From Altererythrobacter sp. (lineage in GTDB: Bacteria; Pseudomonadota; Alphaproteobacteria; Sphingomonadales; Sphingomonadaceae), in assembly GCA_024636575.1 (NCBI GenBank), contig JAGXGU010000092.1, positions 1-8,300 of the forward strand: DNA of 8,300 nucleotides. The letters run 5' to 3'. Shown here piece by piece: positions 1 to 4,803 of the stretch. The notes beneath the pieces are model-generated. The model had not been told where the DNA came from, did not search any database, and saw only the letters and a program-made list of their open reading frames with translations. The translations under genes and the position numbers were made by a program. Position 1 is the first letter of the stretch. Every line of letters begins with the position of its first letter.

Positions 1-124
1 CAACTGCATTATCCTTGACCAGGATTGCCGCCACACCGGGGTTTGGGCTGCTCAGCGGGCGCGCCCTTACTGCCAGCCGCGCGGCGGCGGCAAGCCAGTC
101 TGCGTCACTGCGCCGGCGTTGCAA
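1..124 (-). CDS. ribD: RibD N-terminus (riboflavin biosynthesis deaminase/reductase), partial, runs off the window
   Basis: Only the first roughly 40 codons lie in the window. The minus-strand frame reads DADWLAAAARLAVRARPL, followed by SSPNPGVAAILVKDNAV. This is the start of the RibD deaminase domain, in which the family has a run of Ala-rich helix, a PNP-V turn and an I-VKD strand. RibD deaminates and then reduces the pyrimidine intermediate in riboflavin synthesis, in the cytoplasm. No ATG precedes the conserved part. The nearest in-frame start is TTG at 124, giving a 20-bp overlap with the upstream membrane-protein gene. A GTG forming a GTGA overlap with that gene's stop exists but is out of frame and hits a stop after 13 codons. 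The start is therefore uncertain. The identification is good for a fragment, but the catalytic zinc motif lies outside the window. Confidence 0.72.
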   Translation of the reverse strand, partial: MQRRRSDADWLAAAARLAVRARPLSSPNPGVAAILVKDNAV

Positions 125-647
125 CCGGGGCGTCCGTCGTGTCAGATTGCGGAACGATATCCTCGCCGGCTGCGCGCGCTCTCAGCGCGGCTTCGCTGAT
201 GCCTTCTTCTGGCAAGCCTGCACGGCGGCGGATTTCTGCCTTGCGGGCGTTTTCCTCCGCCTCGATCTCGGCACGCTCCTTGGCGGCTGCGCGGTCGATT
301 TCATCGACATCCATTCCCGACGCCCGGCCAAGGGCTCGGTACAGTTCGCGTTTGCGTTCCTCCCCCTGTTCGAGCAGCGCCGCAACCGCATCCTGATTTT
401 TCTGGTTTTCGATGTTGGACGCGATGATCTCTGCGTCGCTCCGGTCCGCCGGGAAACTGGCGATGTAGGTCACCTTGGGCGGAGCAGGTTGGGCCAGCAT
501 GGTTTCGCCGGTGATCGTGTACATCAGGACGAATGTCATCAAGGCAGAGACGCCAAGAATGGGCCACCGGTAAGGATTCGGCTTCCTGAATTCGTGCCAG
601 AAATCGAGCGCCCCTGGGGTGGGGTTAAAACGGTTGATCATACCCAT
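105..647 (-). CDS. Hypothetical single-pass membrane protein with a charged helical tail
   Basis: I do not recognise a family for these 180 residues. Residues 1-27 are cytoplasm-like and rich in basic and aromatic residues (RKPNPYRW). Residues 28-45 form one hydrophobic segment (PILGVSALMTFVLMYTIT). The rest is soluble, and residues 70-160 are very rich in Glu, Ala and Arg, as expected for a long helix or coiled coil. The tail ends in a low-complexity Pro/Ala stretch. With a basic N-terminus and one membrane segment, the tail would most likely face the periplasm (inference). Start ATG 647 is used; ATG 641, two codons further in, is equally possible and neither has a strong Shine-Dalgarno. Its end overlaps the predicted ribD start, so the two are probably co-transcribed. 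The opposite strand holds a slightly longer open frame, rejected because its Arg/Cys-rich translation looks non-coding. Confidence 0.75.
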   Translation of the reverse strand: MGMINRFNPTPGALDFWHEFRKPNPYRWPILGVSALMTFVLMYTITGETMLAQPAPPKVTYIASFPADRSDAEIIASNIENQKNQDAVAALLEQGEERKRELYRALGRASGMDVDEIDRAAAKERAEIEAEENARKAEIRRRAGLPEEGISEAALRARAAGEDIVPQSDTTDAPVATPAQ

Positions 648-711
648 GGGGGCAAGATAGCGATTGAGCGGCGATTTCGCCAGTGCTGATCGCGAAGTTG
701 CGCTTTACCGA

Positions 712-1269
712 TCAGTCATAGGCAACCTGGATCGGGACCCGTCCGCGCAAATTGCCGCCAATGGCCACAGCAACGTCGGTATATAGTGTCCCGGTAAAAT
801 GAAATTCCAGTGTCCCGGCGGCATTCAGTCTGGGTAATGGGCCGAGGTCACTGATGAAATCCCGCAATTCAGCCTGGCCGCCAGCGGGGTCTCGCATGAT
901 CACACTGGAGGGAAAATTCACCCGGATCGCCTGCATCGGCCGGCCGCGAATGATTGCCCGGCCTTGCACCGCCATCCCGCCCAGATCATCGAGATTGCCC
1001 ACTACTGTCTTCGCACCGGTCTGCAGATCCACCAGCACGCGGCCGATGCCGTCGCCGATCATTACCAACCGGCCGAAATTTATGTCGCTTTCAATGGAAA
1101 GGTCGATTTGAGCATTGTTCCCGTTGCCGTTATTCGGGCGTCCTCCGCCTTCGCCGCGCGGCGGCGGATTTGTCTCGCAGAAATTGCATCGCCCCTGCGC
1201 TGCGACTGGCTCGGCAGGCAGAAACGCCAGCAGAGCCGCGCCGATAAGGATGGAGATCAATCTGATCAT
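712..1269 (-). CDS. Secreted DUF4402-type protein
   Basis: The 185-residue protein starts with a clear signal peptide: MIRLISILIG plus a hydrophobic core, then PVAA before Gln25 as a probable signal-peptidase I site. A short CxxC pair (Cys28, Cys31) and a Gly/Asn/Pro linker (about residues 33-53) follow. The rest (about 55-185) has the DUF4402 pattern: an early INFGRL strand, many short beta strands with Gly turns, the LNAAGTLEFHFTGTLY block near 148-163, and a final GRVPIQVAYD strand. DUF4402 proteins are exported beta-rich proteins of unknown function, common in sphingomonads and possibly surface-associated. The open frame extends upstream to 1356, but that would overlap the metallohydrolase gene and bury the signal peptide, so ATG 1269 is chosen; its Shine-Dalgarno (GCGGA) is weak. 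It lies 52 bp downstream of the metallohydrolase gene. Confidence 0.8.
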   Translation of the reverse strand: MIRLISILIGAALLAFLPAEPVAAQGRCNFCETNPPPRGEGGGRPNNGNGNNAQIDLSIESDINFGRLVMIGDGIGRVLVDLQTGAKTVVGNLDDLGGMAVQGRAIIRGRPMQAIRVNFPSSVIMRDPAGGQAELRDFISDLGPLPRLNAAGTLEFHFTGTLYTDVAVAIGGNLRGRVPIQVAYD

Positions 1270-1321
1270 TGATCCGCTATGCCGGACCAAGGTTAATTTA
1301 GCGTAAGGGTAAACCCCTATC

Positions 1322-2044
1322 TCACCCGAAGACCGCGTAGAGCGCGCGTCCTTCACGCTTCAGCCAGCAATTGGCAGCAGGTAGATCGCCGTCGAATATC
1401 CGACCAAGTGCTGCGTGGAATTCCGGCCCGTGGTCGAAATGCAGCAAATGGGCGACTTCGTGGGCCACAACGGAGCGCCGAACATTGTCCGGTGCCTGGA
1501 CTAGCCGCCAATTGATCCGCACGGTGCCGCTGCTTGAACAGCTGCCCCAGCGGCGCTGGGCGCGGGAAAGGCGAATGTCGGGAACCGTAACCCCGGCTGC
1601 CGCGCAAAATTGCACCAGATCTTCGCCCAGCAATTGCAGTGCTTCCCGTTCCAGCCAGCGCTGCAGGCGGGGCCCGAGGTTTTCTTCCGGACCGCCGATC
1701 TGCAACCGGTCGCGGTAAAGTACCGGCTTGCGTTTAGCCCCCGGCTGCCAGTCGATTATCAGGTCACGACCGCAATAGCGCAGGTTGCCCCCTGCGACCG
1801 GCGCGGCGGCCCTGGGCAGGGATTCAATCTGGCGGGCGAGCCAATCGGCACGGGAATTGGCGAATTCCAATGCGTCTGCGGTGCGCCCCCAGCGCGGCAG
1901 GGTAACCCGGGCCTCGCTGCCATCGGGCGCAATCCGCAGCACCACCCTCTTGGCAGTCGGATGCCGCTTGATCGCAATCGGCAGGGCAACGCCGTTTACC
2001 TCGACCGTTGGTTCCTGATGATCGCGGCGCAACCAGTCTAGCAT
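1322..2044 (-). CDS. YgjP/SprT-like zinc-dependent metallohydrolase (DUF45 family, M48-like)
   Basis: The 240-residue protein has the YgjP (DUF45) architecture. The N-terminal half is a beta-rich region with the IKRHPTAKRVVLRI and VTLP strands (about 23-50). The signature RRWGSCSSSGTVRINWRL follows at 164-181. The metal site is HEVAHLLHFDHGPEF: His195, Glu196, His199 and third ligand His205. Family knowledge suggests a cytoplasmic zinc hydrolase, probably a peptidase; the substrate is unknown. ATG 2044 fits the family N-terminus, where the protein begins MLDWLRR. A 17-bp direct repeat places a second, out-of-frame ATG 17 bp upstream, and no good Shine-Dalgarno sits just before 2044. The gene follows ycgN by about 33 bp and is probably in one operon with it. 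Confidence 0.88.
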   Translation of the reverse strand: MLDWLRRDHQEPTVEVNGVALPIAIKRHPTAKRVVLRIAPDGSEARVTLPRWGRTADALEFANSRADWLARQIESLPRAAAPVAGGNLRYCGRDLIIDWQPGAKRKPVLYRDRLQIGGPEENLGPRLQRWLEREALQLLGEDLVQFCAAAGVTVPDIRLSRAQRRWGSCSSSGTVRINWRLVQAPDNVRRSVVAHEVAHLLHFDHGPEFHAALGRIFDGDLPAANCWLKREGRALYAVFG

Positions 2045-2066
2045 CGGGGCCAGTCTAGCATCGGGG
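2033..2066. repeat. Perfect 17-bp tandem duplication over the metallohydrolase start codon
   Basis: On the plus strand the unit CCAGTCTAGCATCGGGG occurs at 2033-2049 and again at 2050-2066 with no mismatch; one further base, at 2067, keeps the period. Each copy contains a reverse-strand start codon (2042-2044 and 2059-2061). The unit is not a multiple of three, so the two starts are in different frames. This looks like a recent slippage duplication. Confidence 0.97.
2038..2061 (-). other. Possible 7-codon upstream ORF created by the 17-bp duplication
   Basis: From the outer ATG (2059-2061) the minus strand reads MLDWPRC and then TAG at 2038-2040. The stop lies just inside the start of the metallohydrolase gene (ATG at 2042-2044, two bases before the TAG triplet). 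If ribosomes begin at the original start position, they would make this short peptide and could then re-initiate at the inner ATG. Whether it is translated is unknown; it is listed because it could change expression of the downstream gene. Confidence 0.35.
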
Positions 2067-2077
2067 CAAGTCCAGCT

Positions 2078-2524
2078 TCATGGTGTTTCCCACTCGACGA
2101 TATGATGTTCGAGCGGACCGGAAACATTTTCACTGACCACCCGGCCAGCCACTGAAACACCCGCATACAGCACAGCGTCGCGGTCTCCTGAAATAAGGTA
2201 ATGCCAATCGCGCAGCGGCTTTCCTTCATGGCGCAATCGGTAGGCGCAGCTATCGGGCAGCCATGGAACATCGCCGACAATCTTCAGGGTCAGCCGTAGG
2301 CAATCAGGCACGAAGGCCTTGCGGTTGCGGTAATCGCGGCACTGCGCGGTGCCGGTGTCGAGCAATTTGCACGCCACATTGGTATGTTCGACCTGGCCGG
2401 TATCGGGATCCTCGATCTTGTGCAGGCAGCAGCGTCCGCAACCATCGCACAGGGCCTCCCACTCGGCCCGGGTCAATTGCGCCAGCGGCAATTCCCAGAA
2501 TTTTTCGCGCATCGCCTCGCTCAC
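2078..2524 (-). CDS. YcgN-family cysteine-cluster protein (UPF0260)
   Basis: The 148-residue protein matches the YcgN/UPF0260 family. It has a short N-terminal region MREKFWELPLAQLTRAEWEALC, then CDGCGRCC at 26-33, further cysteines at 52, 62, 75 and 93, and the conserved segments CRDYRNRKAFVPDC and PWLPDSCAYR. The eight cysteines suggest a metal or Fe-S site, as the family pattern implies, but the function is not known. The start is GTG 2524: AAGG ending the preceding gene is about 8 nt upstream of it. ATG 2512 has GAGG only 2 nt away, too close. The gene begins 4 bp after the SCO1 stop codon, so the two are very likely co-transcribed and translationally coupled. Confidence 0.88.
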   Translation of the reverse strand: MSEAMREKFWELPLAQLTRAEWEALCDGCGRCCLHKIEDPDTGQVEHTNVACKLLDTGTAQCRDYRNRKAFVPDCLRLTLKIVGDVPWLPDSCAYRLRHEGKPLRDWHYLISGDRDAVLYAGVSVAGRVVSENVSGPLEHHIVEWETP

Positions 2525-2528
2525 TGGT

Positions 2529-3152
2529 TCACCTTACCCACTTGGCCAGTTCTTCGGCAACAGCATCAGCGCCCAGATCGGTTGGCAGTGTGGCTATCGG
2601 CTTCCCGTCCGGCCCGAACAGATAGGTGATGGCGGAATGTTCCATCAGGTAATTGCCGCTTTCGGGCGTTTCACCCTTGGAATAGAATACGCGGAAAGCA
2701 TCCGCTGCCGCCTTGATCTGATCCGGGGTGCCGGTCAGTCCGATCAGGCGCGGGTGGAAATTCGCGATGAATTCCGCGACCACCGCCGCGGTATCTCTTT
2801 CCGGATCGATGGTGATGAAGATCGGCTGGACCTTCGCGCCCAAGCCAGGTTCCTCCTGTTCGAACTTGCGCAAGCCTTGCGATATGCGCTGGACGTCGGT
2901 CGGGCAGATATCCGGGCAATAGGTGAAGCCGAAATAGACGATCCGGTACTGCCCATCGAAATCGGACCAGCGGACAGTTTTGCCCTCCGCCCCGGTTAGT
3001 TCGAACGGTCCGCCAATGGTGGCGCCATATAGCGGCGCTTCCTCGATCGGTGGACCGCCAGGCGAATTGCAGCCCGCCAGTGACAGGGAGAGGGCAGAAA
3101 TCGTTGCGGTGAAGACATATTTGAATGTGTGTGGCATAGCGTGCTGGTTCAT
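2529..3152 (-). CDS. SCO1/SenC-family copper chaperone, predicted lipoprotein
   Basis: The 207-residue protein carries a lipoprotein signal: a hydrophobic stretch, then LSLAGC with the lipidation cysteine at 28, so it should be anchored in a membrane facing the periplasm. The thioredoxin-like domain (about 42-205) contains GFTYCPDICPTDV with the metal/redox cysteines Cys79 and Cys83, the IDPERDT segment at 115-121, and the third ligand His172 in NYLMEHSAITYLF. SCO proteins deliver or reduce copper for the CuA site of cytochrome c oxidase. All three copper-site residues are present, so the protein looks intact. Start ATG 3152 is used; ATG 3137 would also keep the signal peptide. It heads the minus-strand run and is divergent from the ankyrin gene. 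Confidence 0.93.
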   Translation of the reverse strand: MNQHAMPHTFKYVFTATISALSLSLAGCNSPGGPPIEEAPLYGATIGGPFELTGAEGKTVRWSDFDGQYRIVYFGFTYCPDICPTDVQRISQGLRKFEQEEPGLGAKVQPIFITIDPERDTAAVVAEFIANFHPRLIGLTGTPDQIKAAADAFRVFYSKGETPESGNYLMEHSAITYLFGPDGKPIATLPTDLGADAVAEELAKWVR

Positions 3153-3174
3153 GCTCTGCTAACCGGTAGTGAGC
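3153..3174. promoter_or_regulatory. Imperfect dyad immediately upstream of the SCO1 start codon
   Basis: The plus strand reads GCTC-TG-CTA-A-CCGG-TAG-T-GAGC. The arms GCTC/GAGC and CTA/TAG pair around a self-complementary CCGG core, interrupted by small bulges. It touches the SCO1 start codon (3150-3152), so in the SCO1 transcript it could fold over the ribosome-binding region; as DNA it could be an operator in the shared divergent region. Function is inferred from symmetry and position only. Confidence 0.3.
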
Positions 3175-3176
3175 AA

Positions 3177-3192
3177 GAGGCGACTCTGCCTC
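3177..3192. repeat. Short perfect inverted repeat in the SCO1/ankyrin divergent region
   Basis: GAGGC (3177-3181) and GCCTC (3188-3192) are complementary around a 6-nt loop. No T-run follows on either strand, so it does not look like an intrinsic terminator. It may be part of a leader hairpin or an operator; a chance origin is possible for 5-bp arms. Confidence 0.3.
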
Positions 3193-3218
3193 GAAACAAA
3201 AATATTGGAGATGGAACG

Positions 3219-3851
3219 TTGGCGAAAGCCGTTTTCCGCAACGCATTTCTTGCCCCGATTGTGATGATCGGCTTGCTCGTCACCGGGATTGCCGCAACTC
3301 CGGTGGCGGCGCAATTTTTCTCGTCCGGCTTTGAATTTCTGAAAGCGGTCAAGGATCGTGACGGGGGCGAAGTCAACAAGGTGCTCGAAGCCACCAATGG
3401 ATCGGTGATAAATGCGCGGGATAAAACCACGGGCGAATCTGCGCTGCATATTGTTACCCAGCGGCGGGACGAATTGTGGATCCGCTTCCTTACGGAAAAA
3501 GGTGCCAATCCGAATATCGCTGACAAGAACGGCGTCACTCCTTTGCAAGTTGCCACCAGCCTCGGCTATGTCGAAGGGGCAGAAGCCCTGCTGAAAGCTG
3601 GCGCAAGTATCGATGTGGCCAACAGTACCGGCGAAACCCCTCTGATTTCCGCGGTCTTGCGGCGCGACTTCATCTTGACTCGGCTGTTGCTTGCCAATGG
3701 GGCGAATGCCGACCGGAGCGATAATTCGGGCCGGACTGCGCGCGAGTATGCCCGGCTGGACGGCAACAGCAGGTTGCTGGACGAGATCGAACGGTCGGAC
3801 GAAGATCGTAAGGTCAAGAAACCCCAGAACTCTTATGGGCCAAGCTTCTGA
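3219..3851 (+). CDS. Secreted ankyrin-repeat protein
   Basis: The 210-residue product has a signal peptide (hydrophobic core near residues 9-25, then TPVAA before Gln32) and about four ankyrin repeats over residues 64-190. The best repeat blocks are TGESALHIVTQRRDE..LTEKGANPN, NGVTPLQVATSLGYVEGAEALLKAGASID, TGETPLISAVLRRDFILTRLLLANGANAD and SGRTAREYARLDGN. The tail (191-210) is charged and probably disordered. Ankyrin repeats bind proteins; the partner here should be periplasmic and is unknown. The start chosen is TTG 3219, with GGAG 8 nt upstream and the signal peptide at the N-terminus. The in-frame ATG at 3129 lies inside SCO1 and would bury the signal peptide, and the ATG at 3211 is out of frame. 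The stop codon directly abuts the COQ9 start. Confidence 0.87.
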   Translation: MAKAVFRNAFLAPIVMIGLLVTGIAATPVAAQFFSSGFEFLKAVKDRDGGEVNKVLEATNGSVINARDKTTGESALHIVTQRRDELWIRFLTEKGANPNIADKNGVTPLQVATSLGYVEGAEALLKAGASIDVANSTGETPLISAVLRRDFILTRLLLANGANADRSDNSGRTAREYARLDGNSRLLDEIERSDEDRKVKKPQNSYGPSF

Positions 3852-4511
3852 ATGACCAATTTTTCTGATCTGACGCTGGATGAATTGCGGCTGGCGATGG
3901 CGCCCACCGTTGCCGAGGCCGCAATTTTCGACGGCTGGAGCGGTGACGCGGTGGCGGCCGCCGCGAATGATCTGGCGATCGATCCCGATGTCGCCGCGCT
4001 GGCATTTCCCGGCGGCGCGATGGACATGATCGCCGCCTGGATCGAAACGATTGATGCAGATATGGCAGAGGCATTGCCGAAAGACGCGCTGGCCAGAATG
4101 CCGATCCGCGAACGCATCCGCAGCCTGATCCAGTTCCGGCTGGATGCCGTTGTCGGGCTGGAAGAAGCCTTGCGGCGGGCGCTGGCGGTGATGGCCATGC
4201 CGCAAAATGCCGCGCGCGCGCTGAAGATCGGCTGGCACAGCGCGGATATCATGTGGCGGCTCGCAGGGGATATTGCGACCGATTATAACCACTACACCAA
4301 ACGCACGATCCTGGCCGGTATTTACGGCGCGACCTTGGCCGTATTTGTGGGCGACGATAGCGAAGGCAAGGCTGATACCAGGGCGTTTCTGGCCCGCCGG
4401 ATCGATGGCGTGATGAAATTCGAAAAGGCCAAGGCCAGATTGTTGAATTCCGACCGCGATAGTTTCAGCCTGACCCGCCTGCTCGGCCGCTTGCGTTATC
4501 CCGCGCGCTAA
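3852..4511 (+). CDS. COQ9-family protein (ubiquinone biosynthesis)
   Basis: The 219-residue protein is all-helical, with a TetR-like N-terminal part and the diagnostic COQ9 block DIMWRLAGDIATDYNHYTKRTILAGIYGATLAVFVGD at about 132-168. COQ9 binds lipids and, in mitochondria, presents ubiquinone intermediates to the hydroxylase COQ7; bacterial homologues are assumed to act similarly at the inner membrane. Length is normal for the bacterial form. The ATG follows the ankyrin stop with no spacer (TGAATG), which implies translational coupling to that gene. Only 52 bp separate it from the feoA start, and they appear to hold a separate promoter. Identification is strong; the exact role in this organism is inferred. 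Confidence 0.92.
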   Translation: MTNFSDLTLDELRLAMAPTVAEAAIFDGWSGDAVAAAANDLAIDPDVAALAFPGGAMDMIAAWIETIDADMAEALPKDALARMPIRERIRSLIQFRLDAVVGLEEALRRALAVMAMPQNAARALKIGWHSADIMWRLAGDIATDYNHYTKRTILAGIYGATLAVFVGDDSEGKADTRAFLARRIDGVMKFEKAKARLLNSDRDSFSLTRLLGRLRYPAR

Positions 4512-4516
4512 AGACT

Positions 4517-4535
4517 ATTGAGAATTAGTTGCAAT
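4517..4535 (+). promoter_or_regulatory. Candidate Fur box in front of feoAB
   Basis: The 19-bp element ATTGAGAATTAGTTGCAAT is an imperfect 9-1-9 palindrome (6 of 9 pairs match), and 10 of 14 fixed positions of its core match the classical 7-1-7 Fur pattern. It covers the -35 hexamer and part of the spacer of the predicted feoA promoter, the right place for an iron-dependent repressor. Ferrous-iron uptake operons are standard Fur targets. The match is partial and was judged by eye. Confidence 0.55.
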
Positions 4536-4547
4536 TGCACTTATGCT
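4519..4547 (+). promoter_or_regulatory. Sigma70-type promoter for feoAB
   Basis: TTGAGA (4519-4524, 5 of 6 to consensus) and TATGCT (4542-4547, 4 of 6) are separated by exactly 17 nt. Transcription would begin near 4554, about 10 nt before ATG 4564. This makes the upstream ATG at 4543, which lies inside the -10 box, an unlikely start. Confidence 0.55.
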
Positions 4548-4563
4548 CTGGCAGCGCAGCGGT

Positions 4564-4803
4564 ATGAAACTCGAAGCTCTTGAACGCGGTGCGCCTGCCC
4601 GGATCATATCCGTAGATTGGTCAGCAATCGCACCTGAAGAAGGCAAGCGTTTGCGCGCCCTTGGCATCGATCGGGGCACCCAGATCACCATTGCCCATCG
4701 GGGCATATTTGGCGGAAAAGACCCGCTTGCAATTGTGATCGGCAGGATGACGATTGCGATTCGCCGGGTACATGCCGCCGCAATGTCGGTCGAACCGCTA
4801 TGA
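4564..4803 (+). CDS. feoA: FeoA, ferrous iron transport accessory protein
   Basis: The 79-residue product is a single FeoA domain with an SH3-like fold: MKLEALERGAPARIISV, then KRLRALGIDRGTQITIAHRG at 28-47, a DPLAIVIG strand and a closing MTIAIRRVHA strand. FeoA is a small cytoplasmic protein needed for FeoB-dependent Fe(II) uptake, probably acting on FeoB directly. The frame is open upstream to ATG 4543, which would add seven residues (MLWQRSG), but that codon sits in the predicted -10 box and the family begins at the MKLEAL-like strand, so ATG 4564 is preferred. Its Shine-Dalgarno (AGCGG) is weak. The stop codon overlaps the feoB start by 4 bp (ATGA). Confidence 0.9.
   Translation: MKLEALERGAPARIISVDWSAIAPEEGKRLRALGIDRGTQITIAHRGIFGGKDPLAIVIGRMTIAIRRVHAAAMSVEPL

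Noticed and set aside
15..689. Long plus-strand open frame (224 codons) opposite the membrane-protein gene
   Set aside because: Its translation is Arg/Cys/Phe-rich without domain pattern, it also runs antisense to ribD, and the minus strand gives a coherent membrane protein. It is a GC-driven shadow.
671..696. Competing short inverted repeats between the DUF4402 gene and the membrane-protein gene
   Set aside because: Five-base arms with loops of 11-13 nt and no T-run; not distinguishable from chance in GC-rich sequence.
1270..1321. TTAA-containing stretch upstream of the DUF4402 gene as a CtrA site, and a small GGG/CCC hairpin after the metallohydrolase gene
   Set aside because: The second half-site at the 7-nt spacing does not match the CtrA pattern well, and the hairpin is short with no T-run, so neither supports a feature.
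3159..4292. 377-codon minus-strand open frame opposite the ankyrin and COQ9 genes
   Set aside because: It is antisense to two well-supported genes and has His/Gln/Arg-rich sequence with no family features.
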